64,000 nt of DNA from Siccirubricoccus sp. G192 (GCF_019084075.1 NZ_JAHREN010000001.1:2887501-2951500); one strand, 5' to 3'; counted from the stretch's first letter, positions 35,572 to 44,726 are shown. Numbers and translations: made by a program. Notes: a model not told the origin generated them from the sequence alone.

Positions 35572-36375
35572 TCAACCGCCGGTGAAGGCAGGCTTGCGCT
35601 TTTCCATGAAGGCACGGCGGCCCTCCCGGTAATCGGCGCTATCGAAGCAGGCGGCCATGGCGGCGCGGAGCGCACCCATGTCGCGGTCCGCCCGGTCCTG
35701 CAGCACGGATTTCACCGTGAGCTTGTTGGTGGTGAGGGAGAGCGGCGCATTGGCCGCCATGGTGGCGGCCAGCTTCGCCACCACGGCATCGAGCTCGGCC
35801 ACCGGCACCACCTTGTTGACCAGGCCGAAGCGCTCGGCCTCGGCGGCGGCGAAGCGGTCGCCGGTCATCAGGATCATGTTGGCATGCGCGGGCCCGACCA
35901 GATCGACCAGCGCGCGCACCATGTCGAAGCCATAGGCGATGCCGAGCCTGGCTGCCGGGATGCCGAATTGGCTGTCATCGGAGGCGATGCGGATATCGGT
36001 CGACATCGCGATGCCAAGCCCGCCACCCATGCAGAAGCCGCGGATCTGGGCGATCACCGGCTTGCGGAAGGCGGCGAGCTTGGCGCGACCGGCGCTGGTG
36101 AGGCGGTCGTATTCGGCCTGCGCGTCGGCATTGGCGCGGTTCTTCTCGAACTGGCTGATATCGGCGCCGGAGACGAAGGCCTTGTCGCCCGCGCCCTGCA
36201 GCACCACGCAGCGCACGGAGGGGTCCTCGGCGAAGAGGTCGAGCGCGCTGCCCATGCCGCCCCACATGTCCACCGACATGGCGTTGCGCTTTTCCGGCTG
36301 GTTGAACACCACCCGGCCGACGCCGCCCTCGATGCTCGCCAGGATCTTGCCGGCTGCGAATCCCATCCTGCTCAT
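35572..36375 (-). CDS. Enoyl-CoA hydratase/isomerase family protein
   Basis: A 267-residue crotonase-fold protein. The CoA-binding and oxyanion elements VVLQGAGDKAFVSGADISQF and IRGFCMGGGLGIAMSTDIRIAS, FGIPAARLGIAYG, and the C-terminal EGRRAFMEKRKPAFTGG are all typical. In the second active-site position a hydratase would have glutamate; here the GIAYGF region makes it uncertain whether hydratase or another crotonase reaction is catalysed. The gene follows the CoA-transferase by 2 bp, so the two are an operon, suggesting that an acyl-CoA made by the transferase is then hydrated or isomerised. Confidence 0.87.
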   Translation of the reverse strand: MSRMGFAAGKILASIEGGVGRVVFNQPEKRNAMSVDMWGGMGSALDLFAEDPSVRCVVLQGAGDKAFVSGADISQFEKNRANADAQAEYDRLTSAGRAKLAAFRKPVIAQIRGFCMGGGLGIAMSTDIRIASDDSQFGIPAARLGIAYGFDMVRALVDLVGPAHANMILMTGDRFAAAEAERFGLVNKVVPVAELDAVVAKLAATMAANAPLSLTTNKLTVKSVLQDRADRDMGALRAAMAACFDSADYREGRRAFMEKRKPAFTGG

Positions 36376-36377
36376 GG

Positions 36378-37589
36378 TCAGCCGAGCGCTCCCTTGGCCT
36401 TGAGGTTCCTGATCTCACCCTCGGACAGCCCGGCTTCCGCCAGGATCTCCGCGCCGTGCTCGCCGAGTTCCGGCACGTCGCGATAGACGCCGGTCTCCAA
36501 CCCCTCGATGTTCAGCGGGCTGGCGACCACCTTGATGTCGCCCCGCTTCCGGTGCCGCATCGGCATCGCCATCCCGAGGTGCTGCACCTGCGGATCGGCG
36601 AAGACCTCGGCGATGTTGTTCACCGGGCCGCAGGGGATGCCCACCTCCTCCAGCTTGGCGATCCACCATTCGGAGGGCTGTGTCCGCGTCACTTCCGCCA
36701 CCGCGGCATTGACCCGGGCGCGGTCCTTGCTGCGGCCGGAAGCGGTCTTCCACTCCGGCACCTGCAACCATTCCTCCTTGCCCGCCGCCTTGCAGAAGAT
36801 TTCCCACAATTTCGCGGAGGAGGCGGCGATGTTGATCGGCTTGTCGGCGGTCGGGAAGACGCCCATCGGGATGTTCACGGGGTGGTCGTTGCCCGCCTGG
36901 CCCGCGACCTCGCCATCCATCAGGTAGCGGCTGGCCTGGAAGTCCAGCATGAAGACCTGGGCCTCCAGCAGGGAGGTATGGACATAGCCGCCCTTGCCGG
37001 TCCGCTCGCGGTCATAGAGCTTCATCATGACGCCGAGCGCCAGCAGGTTGCCGGCGGTGAGGTCGTCGATCGGGATGCCGACGCGCATCGGGCCGCGGCC
37101 GGGCTCACCGGTGATGCTCATCAGGCCGCCCATGCCCTGGGCGATCTGGTCGACGCCGCCGCGCTTGGAATAGGGCCCGGTCTGGCCGAAGCCGGAGATC
37201 GAGGCGTAGATGAGCCGCGGGTTGAGTTCCTTCAGGTCGTCATAGGCGATCTTCAGGCGGTGCTTCACCTGCATCCGCATGTTCTCGACCAGGATATCGG
37301 CGGTCGCGGCCAGCTTTAGGAAGGCGGCGTGGCCGTCCGGATTCTTCAGGTCGAGCGCGATGGCGCGCTTGTTGCGGTGCAGGTTGACGCTGTCGAAGCC
37401 ATCGCGCGGGCCGCCGAGGCCGTCATTGGTGCCCGGCGGCTCCACCCGGATGATGTCGGCGCCCCAATCCGCCAGGTGCCGCACGCAGGTGGGGCCGGCG
37501 CGGGCGAGGGTCAGGTCGAGCACGCGCAGGCCCGCGAGCGGCAGGCGCGCCTCCTGCATGAGTTTCGGGTCGGTGGGGCTTTCTGGCAT
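36378..37589 (-). CDS. CoA transferase, family III (CaiB/BaiF/Frc)
   Basis: A 403-residue class III CoA-transferase. It shows GLRVLDLTLARAGPTCVRHLADWGADIIRVE at the start (characteristic part LADWGADIIRVEPPG), LDLKNPDGHAAF, the catalytic aspartate in GVDQIAQGMGGLM, and GYVHTSLLEAQVFML. It moves CoA between an acyl-CoA donor and a carboxylate in the cytoplasm; the substrate pair is unknown, with succinyl-, formyl- or mesaconyl-type compounds being usual. GGAGG lies nine bases before the ATG. It is the first gene of a two-gene operon with the enoyl-CoA hydratase. Confidence 0.88.
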   Translation of the reverse strand: MPESPTDPKLMQEARLPLAGLRVLDLTLARAGPTCVRHLADWGADIIRVEPPGTNDGLGGPRDGFDSVNLHRNKRAIALDLKNPDGHAAFLKLAATADILVENMRMQVKHRLKIAYDDLKELNPRLIYASISGFGQTGPYSKRGGVDQIAQGMGGLMSITGEPGRGPMRVGIPIDDLTAGNLLALGVMMKLYDRERTGKGGYVHTSLLEAQVFMLDFQASRYLMDGEVAGQAGNDHPVNIPMGVFPTADKPINIAASSAKLWEIFCKAAGKEEWLQVPEWKTASGRSKDRARVNAAVAEVTRTQPSEWWIAKLEEVGIPCGPVNNIAEVFADPQVQHLGMAMPMRHRKRGDIKVVASPLNIEGLETGVYRDVPELGEHGAEILAEAGLSEGEIRNLKAKGALG

Positions 37590-37638
37590 CGGACAATCCT
37601 CCGTCGGGCCGCAGACTAGGGCGGGCCCGCCCGGAGGG

Positions 37639-37682
37639 CTAGAGCGGTTCCGTCTGGCCCTTGCTCAGGGGTCCCGCTCTAG
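37639..37682. repeat. Intergenic inverted repeat (CTAGAGCGG arms)
   Basis: CTAGAGCGG (37639-37647) and CCGCTCTAG (37674-37682) are perfect 9-bp inverted arms separated by 26 bp, between two same-strand operons. Similar CTAGAGCGG palindromes are, as I recall, dispersed in many alphaproteobacterial genomes. No T-run follows, so it is not a standard terminator. Confidence 0.7.
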
Positions 37683-37748
37683 CAGGTTGTTCGTAAAGGC
37701 GTTTTTCCTCGGGGCCGAGTCGCCAGCCGGCGGGGCCGCAGGAGACCC

Positions 37749-38966
37749 TCAGGCGCTTGCCGCTCCTTCAAGGATGCTGCCGAAGCGCTGCCAGGTCTGC
37801 CCCGTCCATTTCTGCAACTGCATCTGGCGGATCGGGTGGTAGTTGGTCGGGCTGGTATTGACCCGAATGCCGGGCAGCAGGACCGGAACCTCCAGATCCC
37901 GGATGTTCGTCGCCTGCTTCATGACGTTCTCGCGCGAGAAATCGCCACCGCATTGCTTCAGCACATGGAGCATCGCGGTGCTGACGCCATAGGCGGTGAC
38001 ATAGCTGGAATCCTCGCGGTCGGCATCCGGCAGGTACTTGTCCAGGAAGGCATGCCATTGCTGCATGCCGGGGTCCTCGCGCCAGGCGGCGTCATTGGCC
38101 ACCTTGAGATAGGCCGAGGTGATGATGCCGAGCGCCTTCTCCGGCCCGGCCGGATTGATGACGCTGCCGATCGAGATCGAGACGTTGGTCAGGTAGTGCA
38201 GTGGCTGCCAGCCGACATCATGCACCTTCCGGATGGACTGGGCGGCGGACTTGGGCGTGGCCGCGGTGACCAGAACCTCCGCCCCGCTCGCCTTAAGCGT
38301 CACGATCTGGGAATCGATGGTCGGATCGGTGACTTCGAAGGAAGCGGTGGTGGCCAGGCTGTCGAAGCGCTCACCCAGCACGTCGCGGAGGCCGGCCAGG
38401 TAGTCCTTGCCGAAATCGTCGTTCTGATAGAGCACCGCGATCCTGGCGCCCGGCCGCTGCTCCAGCATGTGGCGGGCGTAGATCCGCGCCTCGGTCCGGT
38501 AGCTCGGCTGATAGCCGATGGTCCAGGGATGCTCCTGGTAGTCACCCCATTTGTCGGCGCCGGTCGCCAGGAACAGATGCGGCACCTTGCGCTGGTTGAC
38601 ATAGCGCACGATCGCCGAGTTGCTCGGCGTGCCGAGCGTGTTGAACAGGAAGGCGACGCGGTCCTGCTCGATCAGGCGGCGCACCTGCTCCACGGTCTTG
38701 GGTGGGCTGTAGCCATCATCGTAGCTGATGAAATTGATGCGCCGCCCGGCGACGCCGCCCTGCTCGTTGACCATCCTGAAGAAGGCCTGCTCGCAGCGGC
38801 CGATCACCCCATAGGCGGAGGCGGGGCCGCTATAGGGCATGGTATTGCCGATCTTGATCTCATCGGCGGTGACGCCCGGCGTCTCGGCGGCGCGCAGGAT
38901 GGCCGGCCTTGCCAGGGTGGCGAAGGCGGTTCCAGCCAGGAATGAACGGCGGTGCAGCATGGACAT
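37749..38966 (-). CDS. ABC transporter substrate-binding protein, branched-chain amino acid (LivK) type
   Basis: A 405-residue periplasmic receptor. The signal is Tat-like (HRRSFLAGTAFATLARPAILRA). The mature part begins GVTADEIKIGNTMPYSGPAS, followed by GRRINFISYDDGYSPPKTVE, as in Peripla_BP_6 proteins that bind branched amino acids, amides or aromatic acids. No LivHMGF permease or ATPase gene is in the window, so it is an orphan receptor. GGGAG precedes the ATG at 38966. A RidA gene lies 197 bp upstream on the same strand. The ligand is not predictable. Confidence 0.87.
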   Translation of the reverse strand: MSMLHRRSFLAGTAFATLARPAILRAAETPGVTADEIKIGNTMPYSGPASAYGVIGRCEQAFFRMVNEQGGVAGRRINFISYDDGYSPPKTVEQVRRLIEQDRVAFLFNTLGTPSNSAIVRYVNQRKVPHLFLATGADKWGDYQEHPWTIGYQPSYRTEARIYARHMLEQRPGARIAVLYQNDDFGKDYLAGLRDVLGERFDSLATTASFEVTDPTIDSQIVTLKASGAEVLVTAATPKSAAQSIRKVHDVGWQPLHYLTNVSISIGSVINPAGPEKALGIITSAYLKVANDAAWREDPGMQQWHAFLDKYLPDADREDSSYVTAYGVSTAMLHVLKQCGGDFSRENVMKQATNIRDLEVPVLLPGIRVNTSPTNYHPIRQMQLQKWTGQTWQRFGSILEGAASA

Positions 38967-39163
38967 CGGCTCTCCCTCGACTTGCCAGGCCTGTGGCGGC
39001 AAGGGGCCGGGCAGGGATGTCCCGGGCAGGCCGCCGGACGGGCGACACGGGTTGCGCCGGCACGGCGGTCCCGCGATCCTGGCGCGGGCAGACTGGACCA
39101 GGCGGGGAGGGCGGTGCGATCACCGCTCCGCGACCGGAACTGGCCCGGCCCATGCGCCTTGGC

Positions 39164-39559
39164 TCAGGCCAGGACGGCGATGGCGTTGATCTCGATCAGC
39201 GCATCGGGGGTGGTGAATTTGCTCACCTCCACCATGGTGGAGGCCGGTGCCTCGCCGGTGAAGTATTCCCGCCGCACCTTATGGATCTCCGGGAAGTGCT
39301 CCATGTTGCGGATATAGACATCGACCCGGCAGATGTCGTCGAGCGTGCCGCCGGCCGCCTCCACCGCGGATTTGAGGTTCTCGCAGACCTGGCGGGTCTG
39401 CGCCTCGATATCGCCCGGCCCCACCATGCGGCCATCCGGCCCCTTGGCCAGCATGCCGGAGATGAAGACCAGCCGCCCCTTCGCCTCCACCATGGTGGCC
39501 TGGGCGAAATGGCCGCTGGGCTTCGGCAGGCGGTCGGAGACGATGTTCCGCTTCGGCAT
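39164..39559 (-). CDS. RidA family protein (YjgF/YER057c/UK114)
   Basis: A 131-residue RidA-family protein with the conserved LVFISGMLAKGPDG, QTRQVCENLKSAVEAAGGTLDDICRVDVYI (core part GGTLDDICRVDVYI) and the end EINAIAVLA. True RidA enzymes remove reactive enamine/imine intermediates using an arginine near residue 105; here the region reads PASTMVEVSKF, without that arginine, so it belongs to another Rid subgroup. Catabolic Rid paralogues often accompany amino-acid or aminophenol degradation genes. GGAGG lies eight bases before the ATG. Confidence 0.88.
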   Translation of the reverse strand: MPKRNIVSDRLPKPSGHFAQATMVEAKGRLVFISGMLAKGPDGRMVGPGDIEAQTRQVCENLKSAVEAAGGTLDDICRVDVYIRNMEHFPEIHKVRREYFTGEAPASTMVEVSKFTTPDALIEINAIAVLA

Positions 39560-39710
39560 GGTGTTTCCTCCGGTTCAGGGGGAAGCCCTGGCAGCGCCTC
39601 CGAGTGTGGCGGCTGCATGGCCGGGGCCGCAAGCTTGCGGCCGCAGCGCCCGGCCTTGATCTGCCGCAGGACGCGCACGCCGCCCCCGAAATGCGCTATC
39701 CCGCCGCCGC

Positions 39711-40364
39711 ATGGACCCTGTCGATCTTGCCCTCTGCCTGGCCGTCGATGTTTCGGCCAGCGTGGATTTCGACGAATTCGGCCTGATGGCCGGCGGCTAT
39801 GCCGCCGCCTTCCGGGATACCGGGATCGGCGCCCTCTGCGCCGCCGGGCCGCATGGGGCCGTGGCCGTGGCGATGCTGTTCTGGTCGGGCATGACGCCGG
39901 GCCCGGAACTCGCCGTGCCCTGGCTGCGGCTGGACGGCCCGGCCACCGCCGCCGGCTTTGCCGATGCCATCGATGCCGCTCCGCGCCAGCCGCTGCCCGG
40001 CGCCACGGCGCTGGGGGAGGGGATGGCCGCCGGCCTCGCCCTGCTGGCCCGCTGCCCGGCCGAGGCCACGCGGCTGGTGCTGGATGTCTCCGGCGATGGC
40101 CGGCACAACCAGGGCCGCCCGCCCGGCCCGGTGCGGGATATCGGCGTCGCCGCCGGCGTCACCCTCAACGCGCTGGCGGTGCTGAACGAGGAGCCGGACC
40201 TGCTGGAGCACTACCGGGCGGAGGTGATCGGCGGCCCCGGCAGTTTCGCCATGGCCTGCCCGGACTATGCGGCCTTCGCCGACGCCATCCGCGAGAAGCT
40301 GCGGCGCGAGATCACCGGCCTTCTCCTTGCGCGCCGGGATGGGCTATCTGCGCTGTCCTCCTGA
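39711..40364 (+). CDS. DUF1194 domain protein (von Willebrand A-like)
   Basis: A 217-residue protein. The start LALCLAVDVSASVDFDEF holds a DxSxS metal-ion-dependent adhesion motif, and RLVLDVSGDGRHNQGRP is the second DUF1194 signature. The fold is von Willebrand factor A-like, usually binding a divalent metal and a protein partner. Most family members carry a signal peptide; here the sequence begins directly at the domain, so it may be cytoplasmic or the start may lie differently. Function unknown. It precedes the aminotransferase gene by 17 bp on the same strand. Confidence 0.8.
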   Translation: MDPVDLALCLAVDVSASVDFDEFGLMAGGYAAAFRDTGIGALCAAGPHGAVAVAMLFWSGMTPGPELAVPWLRLDGPATAAGFADAIDAAPRQPLPGATALGEGMAAGLALLARCPAEATRLVLDVSGDGRHNQGRPPGPVRDIGVAAGVTLNALAVLNEEPDLLEHYRAEVIGGPGSFAMACPDYAAFADAIREKLRREITGLLLARRDGLSALSS

Positions 40365-40381
40365 AGGTGTGCCGAACCCCC

Positions 40382-41497
40382 ATGCTGCTGCTCATTCCCG
40401 GCCCGGTGCAGACCCGCCCAGAGACCCGCGCCGCCATGGCCGCGGATATCGCCCCCTGGGACCATGATTTCCGCCCGGTCTATTCCGGCATCCGCGAAAG
40501 GGTCCGGGACCTCGCCGGCGGTGACGAGGGTGTCCATGCCACCCTGCCGCTGCAGGGCTGCGGGCATTTCATCATGGAGGCGACGCTCCGCAGCTTCATC
40601 CCGGCAGGTGGCAAAGTGCTGATCCCGCTGAACGGCAGCTATGCGGAACGCGCGGCGCGGCTGGCGCGCGAGGCGGGGCGCCAGGTGGTGGCCTTGCGCG
40701 GCCCCGACACGCGGCCGGTAACGCCTGTGGAAGTGGCCGCGGCGCTGGCCGCCGACCCCGGCATCTCCCATGTCGCGATGATCCACAACGAGACGGGCAG
40801 CGGCATCGTCAACGACCCGGCGGCGATCGGGCCGGTGGTGCGGGCGGCGGGGCGGCGGCTGATCCTGGATTCCGTCTCCGGCTTCGGCGCGCTGCCCTTC
40901 TCCCTGGCCGACCATCCGGAATGCGATGCGGTGGTCTTCACGTCAGGCAAATGCCTGGAGGGGATGCCCGGCATCGGCTTCGCCGTGGCGCGGATCGACC
41001 GGGTGGAGGCGGCTGCGGGCAATGCCGGCTCCTGGGCCTTCGACCTGGCGGATGTCTACCGGCATGCGCTGCGGGCTGGCTGGGGCAGCTTCCGCTTCAC
41101 CCCGCCGGTGCAGGCGCTGGCCGCCTTCGCCGTCGCGCTCGACCTGCATGCGGCGGAGGGCGGGCAGCCGGCGCGGCTGGCGCGCTACACCGAGAACATG
41201 CGCGTGCTGTATGAGGGTGTGCAGGCCCTCGGCCTCACGCCCTATCTGGAGGCGCGGCACCAGGGGCCGGTGATCGTCACCGTCCACCAGCCTGCCGATG
41301 CGGGTTTCGAATTGCAGCGCTTCGTGGATGCGCTGAAGGCCCGCGGCGTGCTGATCAGCAATTTCCACAACACCAAGGCACCCACCTTCCGGGTGGGCTG
41401 CATCGGTGCGGTCACGCCGGAGGATATGCGCCGCGCCGTCCGGGCAATGGGCGAGGCTCTCGATGCATTGGGCGTCAGGCGGCGCGAGGCGGCCTGA
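40382..41497 (+). CDS. Class V aminotransferase, 2-aminoethylphosphonate:pyruvate transaminase-like
   Basis: A 371-residue PLP enzyme. It begins LLLIPGPVQTRPETRAAM as in PhnW and alanine-glyoxylate transaminases. It has HNETGSGIVNDP, LILDSVSGFGALPF with the cofactor-binding aspartate, and the Schiff-base lysine in SGKCLEGMPG near residue 190. KCLEGMPG is close to the KCIEGVPGF of PhnW, favouring 2-aminoethylphosphonate as the amino donor and pyruvate as acceptor. No phosphonatase (PhnX) or phosphonate transporter is in the window, so another amine substrate is possible. It is 17 bp after the DUF1194 gene. Confidence 0.82.
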   Translation: MLLLIPGPVQTRPETRAAMAADIAPWDHDFRPVYSGIRERVRDLAGGDEGVHATLPLQGCGHFIMEATLRSFIPAGGKVLIPLNGSYAERAARLAREAGRQVVALRGPDTRPVTPVEVAAALAADPGISHVAMIHNETGSGIVNDPAAIGPVVRAAGRRLILDSVSGFGALPFSLADHPECDAVVFTSGKCLEGMPGIGFAVARIDRVEAAAGNAGSWAFDLADVYRHALRAGWGSFRFTPPVQALAAFAVALDLHAAEGGQPARLARYTENMRVLYEGVQALGLTPYLEARHQGPVIVTVHQPADAGFELQRFVDALKARGVLISNFHNTKAPTFRVGCIGAVTPEDMRRAVRAMGEALDALGVRRREAA

Positions 41498-41601
41498 CGG
41501 GGCTGCGGCGGCATCGATACGGCCCGCCGCATCATTCCGGCTTGATCCCCGCTGCCTGCGCCACGCGGTGTCAGCGCGCGATCTCCGCCTGGAAGGCGCG
41601 G

Positions 41602-41811
41602 CTACGCCTTCCGCTTCGCCGCCTTGCCGACCCGGTGCCCGGCCGCCTCCAGCGCGGCCAGGCGGGCGGGCAAGGCCGCCCGGATCGCCTTCCGGGCATC
41701 CTTGTCCTTGGCCTTCTTCCAGCCCTTCTTCTCCGGCCTGGTCATGCCGCAGCCGAAGCACCAGCCGGTCTCCGGGTCGTAGCGGCAGACATCGATGCAG
41801 GGACTTGCCAT
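41602..41811 (-). CDS. DUF1289 domain small Cys-rich protein
   Basis: A 69-residue protein. SPCIDVCRYDPETGWCFGCGMT has the CxxxC...CxGC pattern of DUF1289 and probably binds zinc or an iron-sulfur cluster. The remainder is Lys/Arg/Ala-rich. Family members are common in alpha- and gammaproteobacteria, often described as Fe-S binding, without a proven function. It is convergent with the aminotransferase and divergent from fhs with a 113-bp gap. Confidence 0.88.
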   Translation of the reverse strand: MASPCIDVCRYDPETGWCFGCGMTRPEKKGWKKAKDKDARKAIRAALPARLAALEAAGHRVGKAAKRKA

Positions 41812-41924
41812 GCAACCCGAAGCGCCAGCGCGGCAGTGGGTTCCGGCGGGTATTCCCGGCGGCGCTTGCCGGCAGCCGGCCGGGGCGATAAGCGCGGGGG
41901 CATTCCCCGGGAGGATTCCGCCGC

Positions 41925-43595
41925 ATGGCCACCGACCTCGACATCGCGCGCGCCGCCAGGCTGTGGCCCATTGCGGAGATCGCCGCCCGCGCCGGCATCC
42001 CCGACGCGGCGCTGATCCCCTTTGGGCGCCACAAGGCCAAGGTCGATTTCGGCTTCCTGAACGCCCAGGCGGCGCGCCCGCCGGGTCGGCTGGTGCTGGT
42101 CACCGGCATCAGCCCGACCCCGGCCGGAGAGGGCAAGACCACCACCACCGTCGGTCTCGGCGACGCGCTGAACGCGCTGGGGACGCGCACCATGATCTGC
42201 CTGCGGGAGCCCTCGCTCGGCCCCTGTTTCGGAATGAAGGGGGGCGCCACCGGCGGCGGCCGGGCGCAGGTGGCACCGATGGAGGACATCAACCTCCATT
42301 TCACCGGCGATTTCCACGCCATCACCAGTGCCAACAACCTGCTGGCGGCGATGCTCGACAACCACATGTACTGGGGCAACGAACTCGGCCTCGATGCGCG
42401 GCGCATCACCTGGCAGCGCGCCATGGACATGAACGACCGGGCGCTGCGCGGCATCGTCGCGGGGCTCGGCGGCGTCGCCAACGGCTTCCCGCGCGAGGAT
42501 GGCTTCGACATCACCGTGGCCTCCGAGGTCATGGCGATCTTCTGCCTGGCGCGGGACCTCGCCGACCTCCAGGACCGGCTCGGGCGGATCATTGTGGGCG
42601 CGACACGGGAGGGTCGCGCCGTGACCGCGCGCGACCTCAAGGCGGATGGCGCCATGGCGGCGCTGCTGCGCGACGCGCTTGCCCCGAACCTGGTGCAGAC
42701 CCTGGAGGGCTCCCCGGCGCTGGTGCATGGCGGGCCCTTCGCCAATATCGCGCATGGCTGCAACAGCGTCATCGCGACCAGGCTTGGCCTGTCGCTGGCC
42801 GATGTGGTGGTGACGGAAGCCGGGTTCGGCGCCGATCTCGGGGCCGAGAAATTCCTCGACATCAAATGCCGCAGCGCCGGCCTTGCCCCCGCCGCCTGCG
42901 TTGTGGTGGCGACCATCCGCGCGTTGAAGATGCATGGCGGCGTCGCGAAGGCCGATCTCGGGCGGGAGGATGCGGCGGCGGTGCGGCGCGGCGTGGTGAA
43001 CCTCGCGCGGCATGTCGAGAACATGCAGAAATTCGGACTGCCGGTGGTTGTGGCGATAAATCGTTTTGCAACTGACACCGCAGAGGAATTCGATGCGGTG
43101 CAAGCTGCGATGGCAAGGCTCGGCACCGAGGCGGTGCTCTGCACGCATTGGGCGGATGGCGCGGCCGGCGCCGCCGATCTCGCACGCGCCGTGCTGGCAC
43201 GGCTGGCGGCGGGCGAGGCGCGTTTCCACCCGCTCTATCCCGATGCGCTGCCATTGGCGGAGAAGCTTCGCAGCATCGCGCGCGAGATCTATCGCGCCGC
43301 CGATGTGGCGATCCCGGCATCGGTCATGGCCCGGCTCAAGCGCTTCGAAGACCAGGGATTCGGCCATGTCCCGGTCTGCATCGCCAAGACTCAGTACAGT
43401 TTCAGCGCCGACCCGAGCCTGCTCGGCGCGCCGGAGGGGCATGTCCTGCCGGTGCGCGAGGTGCGGCTTTCCGCAGGCGCCGGCTTCGTCGTTGCGGTCT
43501 GCGGTGAGATCATGACGATGCCCGGCCTGCCGCGCCGCCCGGCGGCGGAGACGATCGGGTTGGATGCCGAAGGGAATATCGAAGGCCTGTTCTGA
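41925..43595 (+). CDS. fhs: Formate--tetrahydrofolate ligase
   Basis: A 556-residue enzyme of normal length. The ATP-binding loop is [18 protein letters not shown] near residue 65; [26 protein letters not shown], and [16 protein letters not shown] are further signatures. It makes 10-formyl-tetrahydrofolate from formate, ATP and tetrahydrofolate in the cytoplasm, feeding purine and methionine synthesis. GGAGG lies ten bases before the ATG. No folD or purU is in the window. The gene ends 224 bp before the ECF sigma gene, in a region with operator-like palindromes. Confidence 0.95.
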   Translation: MATDLDIARAARLWPIAEIAARAGIPDAALIPFGRHKAKVDFGFLNAQAARPPGRLVLVTGISPTPAGEGKTTTTVGLGDALNALGTRTMICLREPSLGPCFGMKGGATGGGRAQVAPMEDINLHFTGDFHAITSANNLLAAMLDNHMYWGNELGLDARRITWQRAMDMNDRALRGIVAGLGGVANGFPREDGFDITVASEVMAIFCLARDLADLQDRLGRIIVGATREGRAVTARDLKADGAMAALLRDALAPNLVQTLEGSPALVHGGPFANIAHGCNSVIATRLGLSLADVVVTEAGFGADLGAEKFLDIKCRSAGLAPAACVVVATIRALKMHGGVAKADLGREDAAAVRRGVVNLARHVENMQKFGLPVVVAINRFATDTAEEFDAVQAAMARLGTEAVLCTHWADGAAGAADLARAVLARLAAGEARFHPLYPDALPLAEKLRSIAREIYRAADVAIPASVMARLKRFEDQGFGHVPVCIAKTQYSFSADPSLLGAPEGHVLPVREVRLSAGAGFVVAVCGEIMTMPGLPRRPAAETIGLDAEGNIEGLF

Positions 43596-43688
43596 TCGGC
43601 CTGGCGGACGGGCCGGAAGCGTGGACCGGCCAGCCTGCATAACGCGAAATACATGCCGCGGTGGTGCGAATGGATGCCACCGCCGATT

Positions 43689-43735
43689 TGCACGCAAGCG
43701 TGCAGGCAGCGCACCCGACATACACGCAAGGGTGT
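43689..43735. promoter_or_regulatory. Pair of related palindromes upstream of the ECF sigma gene
   Basis: TGCACGCAAGCGTGCA (43689-43704) is a palindrome with 7-bp arms. ACACGCAAGGGTGT (43722-43735) is an imperfect relative sharing CACGCAAG. Their centres are 32 bp apart, about three DNA turns, which suits a cooperatively binding dimer. They lie about 85-130 bp before the sigma gene and 94-140 bp after fhs. No matching regulator was found in the window. Confidence 0.45.
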
Positions 43736-43819
43736 CCGGCTTGCGCCTCACCGCATGCCGCGCTTCGGATAGTGTTCGCCGCATCGGACGGCACATATCC
43801 AGAAGGTTGCTGACAGCGC

Positions 43820-44378
43820 ATGGAGCAGGACAGGGCGCCCAAGGCGGACGCCTTCGCAACCGCCCTTTCGGCCGAGATTCCCCGGCTGCGGAGGTTCGCG
43901 CGCGTCTTGGCGAAATACACCGATGGTGCTGACGACCTGGTGCAGGAGACATTGCTGCGCGCCATAGCGGCGCGGGAGCAATTCACGGAAGGGACCAATC
44001 TTCGCGCCTGGCTCTTCACCATCCTACGCCATGCCCGCGCTGCTGCGGTGCGGCGCGACGCGCGCAGCCCCTTCCTCGTGCAGGATACCATGCCGGAAGC
44101 TGCCGTCTCGGGCGGGCAGGAGGAACGCCAGGCGATGCGCGACCTCTCCGTCGCCTTCCGCCGCCTGCCCGCGATCCAGCGCGAGGCACTATGGCTGGTG
44201 GTGGTGGAGGGGCTCGATTATGCGGCCGCCTCACGCATCCTGGGCGTCCCCCCCCGGCACCCTGCGATCCCGGCTCTCGCGGGCAAGGGAGGCGCTGCGG
44301 CTGAGCATCGGGATGGAGCCGATGCTCCCCACGCAATCCCAGGGGACATCGGCCGGCACTGCGGATGAGGGGAAGTGA
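43820..44378 (+). CDS. ECF RNA polymerase sigma factor, EcfG-like (frame broken once)
   Basis: About 185 residues after correction. Region 2 reads IPRLRRFARVLAKYTDGADDLVQETLLRAI and TNLRAWLFTILRHAR (core DDLVQETLLRA). Region 4 reads LPAIQREALWLVVVEGLDYAAASRILGVPPG, and the second frame adds TLRSRLSRAREALRL and a tail ending TADEGK. The break is a C8 run at 44248-44255; seven bases restore GVPPGTL. Without repair, the DNA-recognition helix of region 4 would be lost. A NepR-like gene lies convergently 96 bp away, which suggests the alphaproteobacterial general stress response. PhyR is absent from the window. Confidence 0.83.
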
Positions 44379-44474
44379 GCCATCGCGACAGGTTTCCCAG
44401 CACAGGCGCCAGATCTTCTGCACCGCCCAATTCAGACTGGCGGGCTGCTCGACCCTCGGCTGCCGGGCAAGGTC

Positions 44475-44726
44475 CTAGCCCCGGCGCGCGGAGTCGCTGG
44501 CTTCGATGATGCGGAGCAGCCGATCCGGGATCGGTTCGTGCAGGACATCGTTGTGCAAGCGCCCCAACTCCCGCCGCAGCCAGCGGTCGAAATCCCGGTT
44601 GTCCGGCGGGGCAGGACCCGCCGACAGCGGTAGGGAATGGATTGCGGTCTGCATTGCCGTTCCAATGTCCCGGCTGCCCCGTGGTTCCACCGCTTCCGGC
44701 AAGTCGGGCTCGGATTGGCTCGGCAT
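44475..44726 (-). CDS. NepR-like anti-sigma factor
   Basis: An 83-residue protein from the ATG at 44726. The C-terminal part, FDRWLRRELGRLHNDVLHEP followed by IPDRLLRIIEA, matches the NepR pattern of a helix, a short linker with EPxPDR and a second helix. NepR binds EcfG-type sigma factors and is displaced by phosphorylated PhyR; here that is inferred. Start choice is uncertain: ATGs at 44807 and 44801 would add about 27 residues. An AT-rich patch around 44810-44840 (TAGTATTAAAC on the minus strand) may be its promoter. It is convergent with the sigma gene, unlike the usual nepR-ecfG operon. Confidence 0.6.
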   Translation of the reverse strand: MPSQSEPDLPEAVEPRGSRDIGTAMQTAIHSLPLSAGPAPPDNRDFDRWLRRELGRLHNDVLHEPIPDRLLRIIEASDSARRG

